From assembly GCA_027356255.1 (NCBI GenBank), contig DAIEGL010000063.1, forward strand, positions 1 through 33,193: a DNA stretch of 33,193 nt. The letters run 5' to 3'. A program made the position numbers and the translations under genes. Numbering within the stretch: position 1 is the stretch's first letter; each line of letters opens with the position of its first letter. The notes beneath the pieces are model-generated. The model searched no databases and was not told the DNA's origin. It saw only the letters and a program-made list of their open reading frames with translations. Below, piece after piece: positions 24,432 to 33,193 of the stretch. Origin of the DNA: Geobacter sp. (GTDB taxonomy: Bacteria > Desulfobacterota > Desulfuromonadia > Geobacterales > Geobacteraceae).

Positions 24432-24713
24432 CTACCTTAAATCCGTATCGATCCGCTGCATCAACCGCTGAAACCTGTCGTGATCCGACATTCTGCCTGC
24501 TTCAGCTTTTTTAACAAGTGCCAAGTATTCCTCGGCTATATTCATCAGTGCCAGAATGGCAACTACCTGCGAATCGCCCGACCTGACAGAACCGGCAACT
24601 TCCGCCAGTTTCCCGTTGACAAACGATTCGACCTCGCTGACGGTTTCCTTGTCAGCCGTACTCCTGACCTGAATGCCTCGACCTAACACCTTGATCCGGT
24701 GTAATGTGCTCAA
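24432..24713 (-). CDS. zapA: Cell division protein ZapA
   Basis: A 93-residue FtsZ-ring stabiliser. It has the ZapA pattern: a short beta N-terminus with V.GRGIQVRS, then TVSEVESFVNGKLAEV and a long C-terminal helix with MNIAEEYLAL. The start is a TTG whose first bases overlap the zapB stop (TTGA), so translation is coupled. Small size and pairing with a coiled-coil partner upstream support the call. Confidence 0.88.
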   Translation of the reverse strand: MSTLHRIKVLGRGIQVRSTADKETVSEVESFVNGKLAEVAGSVRSGDSQVVAILALMNIAEEYLALVKKAEAGRMSDHDRFQRLMQRIDTDLR

Positions 24714-24895
24714 CTGGGCTCAACCCATTCCAGCTTGTTCAGGATGGCATCGACACGATCCCTTAAACCGATACGATCATGATGCAGCCGGCTGTTTTCA
24801 TCTTTAAGCAACTGGTTTTCACTCTTCAGCGTGCCATACGCCGCTAGCAGCTTTTCAATGCGTTTTTCCAGCTCATCAATAAGCTCAGCATCCAT
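24710..24895 (-). CDS. zapB: ZapB-like small coiled-coil cell division protein
   Basis: A 61-residue protein that is almost entirely a predicted coiled coil (heptads through LIDELEKRIEKLLAAYGTL and on to LRDRVDAILNKLEWVE). ZapB and ZapA act together at the division ring, and here the two genes overlap by four bases. At this length, homology to E. coli ZapB cannot be shown by eye; the name rests on size, coiled coil and neighbour. AAAAGG lies a few bases before the ATG, behind a strong promoter. Confidence 0.75.
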   Translation of the reverse strand: MDAELIDELEKRIEKLLAAYGTLKSENQLLKDENSRLHHDRIGLRDRVDAILNKLEWVEPS

Positions 24896-24917
24896 ATAAG
24901 TACCTTTTCAGCGCAAA

Positions 24918-24946
24918 ATTTTAAGTAATAACCCTGCAAAAGTCAA
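24918..24946 (-). promoter_or_regulatory. Promoter of the zapB-zapA-fau-rny-ymdB-tyrS operon
   Basis: TTGACT (24946-24941) and TAAAAT (24923-24918), each 5/6 to consensus, are separated by exactly 17 bases on the minus strand, in the 69-base gap after ftsY. The predicted leader is about 15-20 bases. Confidence 0.75.
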
Positions 24947-24964
24947 GGTGATTATTGGATACAA

Positions 24965-25984
24965 TTAAAATATCGCCTCGACAAACTGAAGCGGATCGAA
25001 TTCGCGAAGGTCATCCACCCCCTCGCCCACTCCAATGTACCGGACTGGGATTGAAAACTCATGACTGACGGCCACCACAATCCCCCCCTTGGCCGTGCCG
25101 TCCAGCTTGGTAAGAACCACACCGCTGACCTGGGCCGCCTCCTTGAACAACTTTGCCTGGGAAATGGCATTCTGCCCTGTTGCCGCATCGAGGATCAGCA
25201 GGGTTTCATGGGGTGCGCCTGGTATTTCCCGCTCCAGCACCCGCCGAATCTTCTTCATCTCCTCCATGAGATTAACCTTGGTGTGCAGACGCCCTGCCGT
25301 ATCGATCAGCAGAATGTCGCACCCTCTTGCCAGGGCGGCCTTGCAGGCATCAAAAACAACCGCGGAAGGATCAGCCCCTTCCTTGTGCCGCACCACGTCT
25401 GCGCCAACCCGGTCTCCCCACACCTCCAGTTGCTCAGCAGCCGCAGCCCTGAAAGTGTCGCCGGCGGCCAACAGCACCTTTTTCCCTTCAGACCTGTACT
25501 TGGCAGCAAGCTTGCCGATCGTGGTGGTTTTGCCCACGCCGTTTACCCCAATAACCAATATCACGAAGGGAGACGCGGCATTCACATCAAGGGCTGTCGC
25601 GTGCCGGCTCAGCCTTGCCGTAATCTCGTCCTTGAGCGCCCCCTTCAAGGCATCACCATCATGCAGCTCGTTTCTCTTCAGACGCTGTTCCAGGGTCTTG
25701 ATCAACTCTACAGTCGTCTTCACCCCGAGATCAGCGGTAATGAGTATCTCCTCCAGCTCCTCAAGGGTGTCGGCATCTATCTGCTTCTTGCCCAAGAGCA
25801 GGGTATCGATCCGGCCAACGATGCTCTCGTGGGTCTTGCTAAGTCCCCTTTTCAGCCTTTCGAAAAGTCCGGGTGCCGGCACCTGCTCCGTCTCTTGGAC
25901 TGCAACCGTTTCGTCGGAAGCCGGTTCGTCTGTTCCGGCAATCTTATCGAGCAACCCCTTAAAAAAGCCTTTTTTCCCAGTCAT
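24965..25984 (-). CDS. ftsY: Signal recognition particle receptor FtsY
   Basis: A 339-residue SRP GTPase that docks ribosome-nascent chain complexes at the inner membrane. A short acidic N-terminal region (about 1-40) and a four-helix N domain precede the G domain with P-loop GVNGVGKTTTIGK (about 146-158), DTAGR (about 228), TKLDGTAKGG (about 290) and a closing GVGEGVDDLREFDP. The A domain is much shorter than in E. coli, as in many non-enteric bacteria. The ATG follows the upstream stop directly (TAG then ATG) with GGAGATC before it, so it is coupled to the Roadblock gene. Confidence 0.96.
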   Translation of the reverse strand: MTGKKGFFKGLLDKIAGTDEPASDETVAVQETEQVPAPGLFERLKRGLSKTHESIVGRIDTLLLGKKQIDADTLEELEEILITADLGVKTTVELIKTLEQRLKRNELHDGDALKGALKDEITARLSRHATALDVNAASPFVILVIGVNGVGKTTTIGKLAAKYRSEGKKVLLAAGDTFRAAAAEQLEVWGDRVGADVVRHKEGADPSAVVFDACKAALARGCDILLIDTAGRLHTKVNLMEEMKKIRRVLEREIPGAPHETLLILDAATGQNAISQAKLFKEAAQVSGVVLTKLDGTAKGGIVVAVSHEFSIPVRYIGVGEGVDDLREFDPLQFVEAIF

Positions 25985-26344
25985 CTAATAGATCTCCTTC
26001 ATCAACAATCGCACGGTGCGCGTGAATCTGCTCAGCGCCAAGCCAATCACCGCCGCCCTGTCAAGGGTCATGACCAGGGAGTAGTCCGAACCTACCGGGC
26101 CAACGATGGCATGCCGGCTCGCAGTGGTTATGACGGCATCCCTCAACCCTCCGGCAGGGAAATTAGCCAGCACATCCTTCAGCTGGTTGAGAATGATCCC
26201 GTTGTGGGCTGCCGTCACCTTCAATTCGAACGTATCCGTCATGCAGTACTGCTCAACCGCCTCCCCCTCCCAGTCTGCCAGAATAGCGCCGTTCGCGCCG
26301 GGGGTGGTTTCCACCAATTCCTTGAGAATAGTTTTGAAAGGCAA
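25985..26344 (-). CDS. Roadblock/LC7 domain protein (MglB-like)
   Basis: A 119-residue single-domain protein with the Roadblock/LC7 pattern: TPGANGAILADWEGEAVEQY, a long helix ending in LNQLKDVLANF, then strands through AVITTASRHAIVGPVG and DYSLVMTLD, and a final helix. Family members dimerise and often regulate small Ras-like GTPases (MglB on MglA in Myxococcus); no MglA-like gene is in this window. The start is a TTG with GAGGAGG five bases upstream. It is squeezed between smc and ftsY, abutting ftsY exactly, so its abundance is tied to FtsY. A role in GTPase regulation is inferred from the family only. Confidence 0.82.
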   Translation of the reverse strand: MPFKTILKELVETTPGANGAILADWEGEAVEQYCMTDTFELKVTAAHNGIILNQLKDVLANFPAGGLRDAVITTASRHAIVGPVGSDYSLVMTLDRAAVIGLALSRFTRTVRLLMKEIY

Positions 26345-26415
26345 TGAATCCTCCTCAAAAGGCCGGTCACAGCAAGGAAGAAGGGAGATACACCCTGGCG
26401 CCCTTCCCCCTCTGA

Positions 26416-29400
26416 CTAATTAAGCTTTACCGACACCAGTTTGGACACCCCGGGTTCCTCCATGGTAACGCCGTACAAGGTATCGACCACGGCCATGGTC
26501 GTTTTGTTGTGGGTTATTATGATAAACTGGGAAATCGTACTCATCTCGCGCACCATATCGTTGAACCTGCCGATGTTGGCATCGTCCAACGGCGCATCAA
26601 CCTCATCAAGCAAGCAAAACGGCGTCGGCTTGATCAAAAAAATCGAAAATATCAATGCCACGGCAGTCAAGGCCTTCTCCCCGCCCGACAGAAGTGTTAC
26701 ATTCTGTAGCTTCTTCCCAGGCGGTTGCACGATTATTTCCAGCCCCGTTTCCAGCAGATCCTCTTCGTTGGTCAACTTTAGTTCGGCCCTCCCGCCGCAG
26801 AAGAGGCGGGGAAACACCTCCTGAAATTTGGCATTGACGAGCTGAAAGGTTTCAAGAAAACGCTTACGAGTGGTCTTGTTGATCCTTTGTATGGCTTTCT
26901 GCAACGAATGGAGCGATTCCTCCAGATCCTCTTTCTGCCCGGCAAGGAATACGAACCGCTTATCGAGCTCCTGGTACTCGTCAATGGCTGTCAGATTCAC
27001 ATCACCCATCTCTTCAATGAGTTTGTGCAGCTCACCCTGGCGTGCAACCTTCTCCCTTGTATCGAAATCGTAGGTCCAATATTTGGGAAGGAGCACTGCT
27101 ATATCCAGATGGTATTTTTCCTGCAACTGGTTTTCCAGATGCGTCAGTTGCAGGGTAAGCTCCGAGGACTTTATAGTCTTTGCGGTAATGGCCTCTTTTG
27201 CATCAATAACCAGGCTGCGCAATCCTTTCAGCCTTGTCTCTTCCTCCTTGTAAGTCGCTGCTTCCAGCTCATAACGCTCTTTGACCGCTGTAAAAGCGGT
27301 CTCCGCGGTTGCCAGCTTTTGCAGCAAAAGCCCGATGGACTCATCGCTTTGATTGATGGCCGAAATCAGCCTTTCGCGCTCCTCGGCCGATTTCTCCAGT
27401 TCGGCACCATGCCCGGCAATCTTTTGCCTCAAGGAGTTAATAAGGTCTTCCATCCTTCTGATCGATTGCACATTGGATTCGCGTTTTTCTTTAAGCGAAG
27501 CGACCCTGACTTTACGCGCGGTAACCGATTCGCGCACCGATTCCTTCTCTTCTTTTTTCACTGCCAGGGATTGTTGCAGTTCGTTCAAATGCGACTCGTA
27601 GGCAGCCTTGCGCTCTTCACCGGCAGACTTTCTATAGTTCGTATCCGATAGCTCCTTTTCTAGGAGCAACTTCTCTTCGTTAAGCTGCTCATCCTCCATG
27701 CTTCTGATGGCGGCTCGTTCCTCAATCCGCTGAAGCTCTTCCTGGGCACGGATCAAATCCTTTTCACTGTTGAGTGACTGAATATCAGCCTGGTGCAGCC
27801 TCTGCCTGACGTCGCGCAGCCCCTTTTCGACAGCGGTTGCTTCCTCCCCGAGCTCGGCCTTTGTTTCCGCCAGTTCCTTAACCCGAGCAGCGGCAACCGT
27901 CACCTCACGGGAAAGCTCCTTGATTTCGCGCTTCTTATGGATCAGCCCGTGCTGAGCCGCCTCCAGCGATCCGCCGGTGACTATCCCCCCCGAATGAACC
28001 ATGTCACCATGGGCGGTAACGAAGGCAAGCTGCGGATGTTGTTTACCAAGGGAAAGCGCCTTGTCAAGAGTGTCAGCCAGATAGGTATGCGCCAGCAAAG
28101 GCGCGACAAACTCCTTGAAACCGTCTGCAACCGTTACCTTCTCCAGCAGTTCGTCTGCGCCTGGCACGAGTGGCCCCTGTGCGGCCTGCAATTTCTGGAG
28201 GACAAAACTGCTCCGCCCGCCTGAAACTTCCTTCAGATAGGCCACTGCATCCAATGCGTCATCATCCAGATCGCACAAAAGCCACTGAAGTCTCTCACCG
28301 AGTACGACCTCCACAGCGGCCTCGTACGCCTCATCTGTTTCAACGATATCGGCAACCATGCCTCGGAAGCGGTTCATGAAGCCATCGGCTTGGAGAAGGG
28401 TTCGGACCCCCTGTCCATAACCGGCAAACTGGGCCTCCAGTTCCTGTATGGAAGAGAGTCGTGACGACTTGGCACTCAACTGTTCACGCTGAACCTGAAG
28501 CTCCTTTTCTTTAGCTGCCAGAGTTACCTTCAGCTCATCTTCGCGCTGCTTGAGTTCAGTCATCTCATCAGCGGTCGCGCGTTTTGTCACAACAATTTTC
28601 TTGCATGCGCTTTCCAGGTCCGCAACCCGCTCGTTCGCCTCCGCATGCTTTTCTCCCAGCATGAGGCTTTCCCGCTGGTTTCGCTCTAAGCGTTCCGCCA
28701 TTGCGTCAAGCCGTTTTGCAGTGCTGGAATATTTATTGTTGAACTGGGCAATTTCCGACAGAATCGCAAATAGTTCCCTGCGATGCTCTTCAACCTGGCC
28801 GGAAACGGCCATTTCCGCACGAGTCAATTCTTCCAGAAGGCCTTCGTTCTCCAGCAGACTCTGCTCTTCGTCAGCAAGCTCTGCAATGAATCCATCCTTG
28901 TGCTCCAGGAGAGACCCGAGTTCGCTTTCTGCATCGGTCAGTTGCTGCGTCTGGTTTGCCAGGTCGTCGTTGAATCGGTCCGCCATGCGGTCCAGATTCA
29001 TCATCTCTTTTTTCTGATATTCCCTGAGATTCTCCGCCCCCTGAATATCGCCCTTAACCCGGTATATCTCTTCCTGAGACCTTGCAAGCGCCTCTTCCTG
29101 CTCAACAAGGGTTATCCGTTTCCCCTCCATCGCAAGCTCTTCATTTTCCTGATCGGCAACAAGATATGCCACTCTTTTATTGAGCTCTGCAAGTTCTTCA
29201 TCTACCAGGGTTTTATCGTCTTTCAAGGCATGATATTTGTTCACGAAAAACAGGAGATCAATCTCCTTTAATTCTTCCCGAAGCTCTCGGAACTTTTCTG
29301 CTTTTTTCGCTTGGCGCTGTAACCCGCTCAGTTGCCGCTTGATTTCAGCCAATATGTCTCTGATGCGCAACAGGTTTTGCCTGGTGACATCGATCTTTTT

Positions 29401-29943
29401 CAACGCCACCTGCTTGCGTGCCTTGAATTTGGTGACGCCCGCAGCCTCTTCGATAAGTACACGACGCTCTTCCGGCTTAGAGTGAAGAATCATACCAATC
29501 TTGCCTTGCTCAATGATTGAATATGCCCTGGCGCCCACACCGGTATCCATGAAAAGCTCCGCAATATCGAGCAATCGGCATTGCGACTTGTTCAGCAGAT
29601 ATTCGCTCTCTCCATCACGATACAAACGTCTTGTAACTTGAATATCACTGTAATTCAAATACTTCGCCGGCACGCGGCCGTCTTCGGTAGAAAATACCAA
29701 AGACACTTCCGCCATACCAAGCGGCTTTCGGCATTCGCTGCCACCGAAGATAATATCCTCCATCTGCTTCCCACGGAGGTTCCTAGCGGACTGCTCCCCC
29801 ATCGCCCAGCGGATGGCATCTACCACATTGGATTTACCACAACCGTTGGGACCGACTATCCCCGTAATACCTTGCTGGAAATCCAGGGACACTCTGTCAT
29901 GAAATGATTTAAAACCTAATATGTCCAGCCGTTTGATTTTCAT
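26416..29943 (-). CDS. smc: Chromosome partition protein SMC
   Basis: A 1175-residue condensin ATPase that organises and separates chromosomes. The N-terminal head has Walker A GPNGCGKSN (about 32-40) and a Q-loop region; two long coiled coils flank the hinge (about 510-640, including AGYGQGVRTLLQADG); the C-terminal head has the signature TLLSGGEKALTAVAL and Walker B CLLDEVDAPLDDANI. Length is usual for bacterial SMC. The N-terminus MKIKRLDILGFKSF is canonical, so the ATG at 29943 is secure even though no Shine-Dalgarno precedes it. About 70 bases separate it from the Roadblock gene. ScpA and ScpB are not in the window. Confidence 0.97.
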   Translation of the reverse strand: MKIKRLDILGFKSFHDRVSLDFQQGITGIVGPNGCGKSNVVDAIRWAMGEQSARNLRGKQMEDIIFGGSECRKPLGMAEVSLVFSTEDGRVPAKYLNYSDIQVTRRLYRDGESEYLLNKSQCRLLDIAELFMDTGVGARAYSIIEQGKIGMILHSKPEERRVLIEEAAGVTKFKARKQVALKKIDVTRQNLLRIRDILAEIKRQLSGLQRQAKKAEKFRELREELKEIDLLFFVNKYHALKDDKTLVDEELAELNKRVAYLVADQENEELAMEGKRITLVEQEEALARSQEEIYRVKGDIQGAENLREYQKKEMMNLDRMADRFNDDLANQTQQLTDAESELGSLLEHKDGFIAELADEEQSLLENEGLLEELTRAEMAVSGQVEEHRRELFAILSEIAQFNNKYSSTAKRLDAMAERLERNQRESLMLGEKHAEANERVADLESACKKIVVTKRATADEMTELKQREDELKVTLAAKEKELQVQREQLSAKSSRLSSIQELEAQFAGYGQGVRTLLQADGFMNRFRGMVADIVETDEAYEAAVEVVLGERLQWLLCDLDDDALDAVAYLKEVSGGRSSFVLQKLQAAQGPLVPGADELLEKVTVADGFKEFVAPLLAHTYLADTLDKALSLGKQHPQLAFVTAHGDMVHSGGIVTGGSLEAAQHGLIHKKREIKELSREVTVAAARVKELAETKAELGEEATAVEKGLRDVRQRLHQADIQSLNSEKDLIRAQEELQRIEERAAIRSMEDEQLNEEKLLLEKELSDTNYRKSAGEERKAAYESHLNELQQSLAVKKEEKESVRESVTARKVRVASLKEKRESNVQSIRRMEDLINSLRQKIAGHGAELEKSAEERERLISAINQSDESIGLLLQKLATAETAFTAVKERYELEAATYKEEETRLKGLRSLVIDAKEAITAKTIKSSELTLQLTHLENQLQEKYHLDIAVLLPKYWTYDFDTREKVARQGELHKLIEEMGDVNLTAIDEYQELDKRFVFLAGQKEDLEESLHSLQKAIQRINKTTRKRFLETFQLVNAKFQEVFPRLFCGGRAELKLTNEEDLLETGLEIIVQPPGKKLQNVTLLSGGEKALTAVALIFSIFLIKPTPFCLLDEVDAPLDDANIGRFNDMVREMSTISQFIIITHNKTTMAVVDTLYGVTMEEPGVSKLVSVKLN

Positions 29944-29952
29944 AAATGGCGT

Positions 29953-29982
29953 ATAGTAACAGAGACAAGCTTTTATTGTAAA
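29953..29982 (-). promoter_or_regulatory. Candidate smc promoter very close to the start codon
   Basis: TTTACA (29982-29977) and TACTAT (29958-29953), each 5/6, are spaced by 18 bases on the minus strand. A normal start point about seven bases after the -10 would lie only a few bases before the smc ATG at 29943, which has no ribosome-binding site. Confidence 0.5.
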
Positions 29983-30047
29983 GTCAAAGATACAGGCGGT
30001 AACAGCTGATATTGCCCCACTGATTGCAGCAATTGTTTATCGGATAC

Positions 30048-30087
30048 AAACGAAAAAAGGCACAGTTTCCTGTGCCTTTTTTCGTTT
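30048..30087. terminator. Intrinsic terminator at the end of the ribosomal operon
   Basis: A perfect 18-bp inverted repeat (arms 30048-30065 and 30070-30087, 4-base loop) with GGCACAG/CTGTGCC at its core and A/T tracts at its base, so it can end transcription in either direction. It lies just after rplQ. Confidence 0.95.
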
Positions 30088-30108
30088 GGCTATAATCAAA
30101 TAGATAAC

Positions 30109-30648
30109 TTAGTCAGCCGTGGCTTCACACTCTTCTGCAGGATCAGTCACAGAAGATGCTTGAACAGCTTTCTCTTCATCAATTTCAACCGGCTCAACCG
30201 GCAAAGTATTCTCTACCATGGGTGCAGCTGCCTTGAGCACAGCCTTCTTAACCTCGGGTTTCTTTTTCTTAGTCGCTTTAGGCGCCTTCAATTCTTCCTC
30301 TACCAGCTCAATAACTGAAAGAGGTGCATTGTCACCAGGCCGGATACCCAGCTTAATGATTCGTGTGTAGCCACCAGCACGTTCCATATAACGGGGTGCA
30401 ATTGTCGTAAACAACTTGGTGACCACCTTTTTGTCGCGAATGTAAGAAGCTGCCTGGCGCATCGAATGAAGATCACCCTTTTTACCAAGGGTTATCATTT
30501 TTTCAGCAATCGAACGCAGCTCTTTAGCTTTCACATCAGTCGTCGTAATTCTTTCATGATTTAAGAAGGAAGTAACCATGTTTCTGTACATGGCAATCCT
30601 GTGACTGGTGGTTCTTCCTAATCTTTTCCCTGCTTTATTATGACGCAT
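30109..30648 (-). CDS. rplQ: 50S ribosomal protein L17 with a long C-terminal extension
   Basis: The first ~118 residues are a standard L17 ([17 protein letters not shown], then [14 protein letters not shown] and YTRIIKLG). The remaining ~60 residues are an extra tail: first lysine-rich ([16 protein letters not shown]), then acidic and probably unstructured. Typical L17 is about 120-130 residues, so the tail is a clear addition. It follows rpoA by about 35 bases, as in most bacteria, and is the last gene before the terminator. Confidence 0.96.
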   Translation of the reverse strand: MRHNKAGKRLGRTTSHRIAMYRNMVTSFLNHERITTTDVKAKELRSIAEKMITLGKKGDLHSMRQAASYIRDKKVVTKLFTTIAPRYMERAGGYTRIIKLGIRPGDNAPLSVIELVEEELKAPKATKKKKPEVKKAVLKAAAPMVENTLPVEPVEIDEEKAVQASSVTDPAEECEATAD

Positions 30649-30683
30649 GACTACAAATTCCTTTCTCTTATAAGCCTCGCGAA

Positions 30684-31706
30684 TTATTCTTCTTCGTTTT
30701 GCTCGCCACGCAGCCTGCGCATAATCTCAGGATCAGGGAAATTATCCAACTTCATCCCGAGGGTAAGGCCCATGTCTACAAGAATATCCTTAATCTCGTT
30801 CAAAGATTTTCTGCCAAAGTTTTGAGTCTTCAGCATCTCCGCTTCGGTACGAGATACTAGTTCACCGATCAATTTGATTCCAGCGTTTTTTAAACAGTTT
30901 GCAGAACGTACAGAGAGTTCCAACTCATCGACAGAGCGATAAAGGTTCTCGTTAAAGCGCTCACGTTCCTCTTCGGGTTCAATCTCTTCTAAAGGTTCAA
31001 CTTCCTCATCGAAGTTTATGAATATGGTGAGCTGATCCTTTAGGATTTTCGAAGCATACGCTACGGCATCCTGGGGTTTAACGCTTCCATCAGTCCAGAC
31101 CTCGATGATCAGCTTGTCATAGTCTGTTATCTGTCCCACACGAGCATTAGATACCGTAAAATTCACCTTTGTCAGGGGAGAGAAAATAGAATCAATGGGA
31201 ATAGTTCCTACTGGTGCCTTTTCATCACGATTGCGATCAGCTGGAACATAACCTTTGCCCAACTTTACGACCATTTCCATTTCCAGATTCGCATCTTTAG
31301 AGCAGGTAGCTATGTGATGATTAGGATTTAGAACTTCCACATTGGGGTCGGTTATAATGTCTCCGGCTTTTACTACGCCTTCACCCTTCTGTACAATCCG
31401 AACCACTCTTGATTCATGCCCATGCATCTTGAATCTAACGCCTTTAAGGTTCAAGATGATGTCAGTTGCATCTTCTGTTACACCTGGTATTGCAGAGAAC
31501 TCATGTAGCACACCCTTGGCCTTAACAGAGGTAATTGCAGCGCCCTGCAATGACGACAAAAGCACCCTTCGCAGAGAATTCCCGAGTGTAGTTCCAAAAC
31601 CACGCTCAAAAGGCTCAGCATAAAACTTGCCATACGTATTTGTAAGCGTTTCAGTCTCAACCTGCAACTTCTTTGGCTTGATCAGGTCGCGCCAATTCCT
31701 ATACAT
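30684..31706 (-). CDS. rpoA: RNA polymerase alpha subunit
   Basis: A 340-residue full-length alpha. The N-terminal dimerisation domain includes [20 protein letters not shown]-like core residues (about 30-50), and the C-terminal domain has [16 protein letters not shown] and the [11 protein letters not shown]-like helix (here [11 protein letters not shown]) that binds UP elements and activators. A strong GGGAGG site precedes the ATG. It sits between rpsD and rplQ, the usual place in the alpha operon. No oddities. Confidence 0.97.
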   Translation of the reverse strand: MYRNWRDLIKPKKLQVETETLTNTYGKFYAEPFERGFGTTLGNSLRRVLLSSLQGAAITSVKAKGVLHEFSAIPGVTEDATDIILNLKGVRFKMHGHESRVVRIVQKGEGVVKAGDIITDPNVEVLNPNHHIATCSKDANLEMEMVVKLGKGYVPADRNRDEKAPVGTIPIDSIFSPLTKVNFTVSNARVGQITDYDKLIIEVWTDGSVKPQDAVAYASKILKDQLTIFINFDEEVEPLEEIEPEEERERFNENLYRSVDELELSVRSANCLKNAGIKLIGELVSRTEAEMLKTQNFGRKSLNEIKDILVDMGLTLGMKLDNFPDPEIMRRLRGEQNEEE

Positions 31707-31740
31707 GTATTTCCTCCCTGTAGCGGGGTCTTGTTAGCCT

Positions 31741-32367
31741 TTACTTGGAATAGAGCTCTACTATCAGCTGCTCTTGGATTGGCATCGTAATATCTTCCCG
31801 GACAGGAAGAGTCTTCACCACCCCTTTGTAAGCTCCTTTATCAAGTTCAAGCCACTGCGGAATTCCGCGCCTTACTACTGCTTCCAGAGATTCGTTTATA
31901 CATGCAACTTTACGGCTTTTCTCCCTTAGTTCCATCACATCGCCTGCCTTGACCTGAATGGAAGGTATGGTTACTTTCTTGCCGTTGAGCGTAAAATGTC
32001 CATGTCTTACCAACTGGCGTGCCTCGATCCTGGAAGAGGCGAAGCCAAGCCTGTAAGCTATATTGTCCAGGCGCCTCTCAAGCAAGAAAAGTAAGTTCTC
32101 GCCTGTAACGCCTTTAAGCCTGTCAGCACGCTCAAAGTATCCGCGAAATTGATTTTCAAGAATTCCATAAATACGCCGAACCTTCTGCTTTTCACGCAGC
32201 TGCACACCATAATCGGAAGTCTTTGACCGCCCCTGTCCATGCTGACCCGGGGGATAATTTCTTCTCTTGATGGCACATTTGTCAGTGTAGCAGCGCTCAC
32301 CCTTCAGAAACAGCTCCGTATTTTCCCTTCTGCACAATCTGCAAGATGGGCCTGTATATCTAGCCAA
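31741..32367 (-). CDS. rpsD: 30S ribosomal protein S4
   Basis: A 208-residue protein that starts assembly of the 16S 5' domain. It opens [15 protein letters not shown] and contains an S4 domain ([18 protein letters not shown], about 95-113, then [11 protein letters not shown]). The N-terminus has the zinc-binding cysteine set (CRLC, later C and C within the first 31 residues: [14 protein letters not shown]), so this is the C+ form. In many bacteria S4 represses the alpha operon; I see no leader here to judge that. Confidence 0.97.
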   Translation of the reverse strand: MARYTGPSCRLCRRENTELFLKGERCYTDKCAIKRRNYPPGQHGQGRSKTSDYGVQLREKQKVRRIYGILENQFRGYFERADRLKGVTGENLLFLLERRLDNIAYRLGFASSRIEARQLVRHGHFTLNGKKVTIPSIQVKAGDVMELREKSRKVACINESLEAVVRRGIPQWLELDKGAYKGVVKTLPVREDITMPIQEQLIVELYSK

Positions 32368-32400
32368 TGAAGACCTCCTTAAACTATTAACGCTATGGGT

Positions 32401-32796
32401 TTAGACTCTTCTTCTTTTAGGCGGGCGACAACCGTTATGAGGTATAGGCGTGACATCCCGAATGAAACTGATGCTGAATCCTGCAGCCTGTAAAGCACGT
32501 AATGCAGATTCGCGCCCAGAGCCAGGGCCTTTAACAAATACTTCAACACTACGCATCCCATGCTCTTGTGCTTTTTTTGCACAATCTTCAGCAGCCATCT
32601 GCGCAGCAAAAGGAGTACTCTTTCTGGACCCCTTAAACCCTTTGCACCCAGACGTACACCAAGCAACTACGTTCCCCACAGGGTCTGTGATAGTTATCAT
32701 GGTATTGTTAAATGTGGCTTGAATATGGGCCACACCATTAGGTATGTTTTTCTTCTCTTTTTTCTTTTTAACTATCTTTTTAGCGGGACTAGCCAT
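32401..32796 (-). CDS. rpsK: 30S ribosomal protein S11
   Basis: A 131-residue S11 with the usual signatures: [15 protein letters not shown] near the start, [15 protein letters not shown] in the middle and the C-terminal [14 protein letters not shown]. It binds the 16S platform near the mRNA exit. Spacing to rpsM and rpsD is 20-35 bases, as in a single transcript. Confidence 0.97.
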   Translation of the reverse strand: MASPAKKIVKKKKEKKNIPNGVAHIQATFNNTMITITDPVGNVVAWCTSGCKGFKGSRKSTPFAAQMAAEDCAKKAQEHGMRSVEVFVKGPGSGRESALRALQAAGFSISFIRDVTPIPHNGCRPPKRRRV

Positions 32797-32818
32797 TATT
32801 CCTCCAGAGACTCAGTTA

Positions 32819-33187
32819 CTATTTCTTCTTGCCTGCTACTGTCCGCGCAGGCCCTTTTCTTGTTCGTGCATTGGTCTTGGTCCTCTGACCGTGAACCGGC
32901 AGCCCCTTCCTATGACGAAGCCCCCGGTAGCACCCCAGATCCATTAATCGCTTTATATTCATAGAAATGTCACGACGAAGATCACCTTCGACCTTGACAT
33001 TTTTATCTATATTTTCTCTAATGCGCGCGACCTCTGACTCGGTCAGATTGTCACTCCGGGTATTCGCATCCACTCCCGTTTCTAAAAGTATCTTCTGCGC
33101 AGTTGATCTGCCGATACCATAGATGTACGTTAAAGCGATCTCAATACGTTTATTCCTCGGTAGGTCTATTCCAGCGATACGTGCCAA
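32819..33187 (-). CDS. rpsM: 30S ribosomal protein S13
   Basis: A 122-residue S13, complete within the window although its ribosome-binding site is at the very edge. [31 protein letters not shown], and the C-terminal [20 protein letters not shown] tail are all typical. It sits in the small-subunit head and contacts the P-site tRNA. It is the first gene visible of the alpha-operon order rpsM-rpsK-rpsD-rpoA-rplQ. Confidence 0.97.
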   Translation of the reverse strand: MARIAGIDLPRNKRIEIALTYIYGIGRSTAQKILLETGVDANTRSDNLTESEVARIRENIDKNVKVEGDLRRDISMNIKRLMDLGCYRGLRHRKGLPVHGQRTKTNARTRKGPARTVAGKKK

Positions 33188-33193
33188 TGCCCG

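Noticed and set aside
25061-26347. A 428-codon plus-strand frame across ftsY and the Roadblock gene
   Set aside because: It is antisense to two strongly recognised genes, spans their junction and resembles no protein family.

Overview
The window looks like a piece of a Geobacter-type chromosome (Desulfuromonadales/Geobacterales). The evidence is the zapB-zapA-fau-rny-ymdB-tyrS gene order, OmpB-like multicopper oxidases with chitobiase-type and dockerin-like tails, and a GEMM-I type cyclic dinucleotide riboswitch. Every convincing gene reads on the minus strand, so the biological order runs from high to low coordinates. I see no tRNA, rRNA, IS element, prophage or CRISPR array.

Region 1 (33187-30048) is the end of a ribosomal operon: rpsM, rpsK, rpsD, rpoA, rplQ, closed by an 18-bp perfect terminator hairpin. 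Region 2 (29943-24965) is smc, a Roadblock/LC7 protein and ftsY, with an smc promoter so close to the ATG that the mRNA may be nearly leaderless. Region 3 (24946-19844) starts at a good sigma70-type promoter and carries zapB, zapA, a gap in the usual 6S RNA position, 5-formyltetrahydrofolate cyclo-ligase, RNase Y, a YmdB phosphodiesterase and tyrosyl-tRNA synthetase, ending in a symmetric terminator.

Region 4 (19785-6511) is the accessory heart: two consecutive operons, each built around a small secreted protein followed by a very large multicopper oxidase (MCO). The first (19690-12483) encodes a small secreted protein, a 2077-residue MCO with Fn3, five roughly 178-residue repeats and a dockerin-like tail, and a small lipoprotein that looks cohesin-like. 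The second (12396-6511) has a near-consensus promoter, a GEMM-I class riboswitch whose 3' strand is shared with an intrinsic terminator, a WecA-like sugar-phosphate transferase in one open frame with an FKBP prolyl isomerase, a second small secreted protein, and an MCO ending in five roughly 48-residue repeats. Known Geobacter relatives (OmpB/OmpC) take part in reduction of insoluble metal oxides, so this region plausibly builds cell-surface oxidases under second-messenger control.

Region 5 (6473-1) is a Wzx/Wzy-type polysaccharide operon: outer-membrane export protein with SLBB domains, chain-length regulator, flippase, polymerase and a methyltransferase cut by the window edge. The WecA-like domain upstream could start the glycan made here, but that link is inferred from position only.
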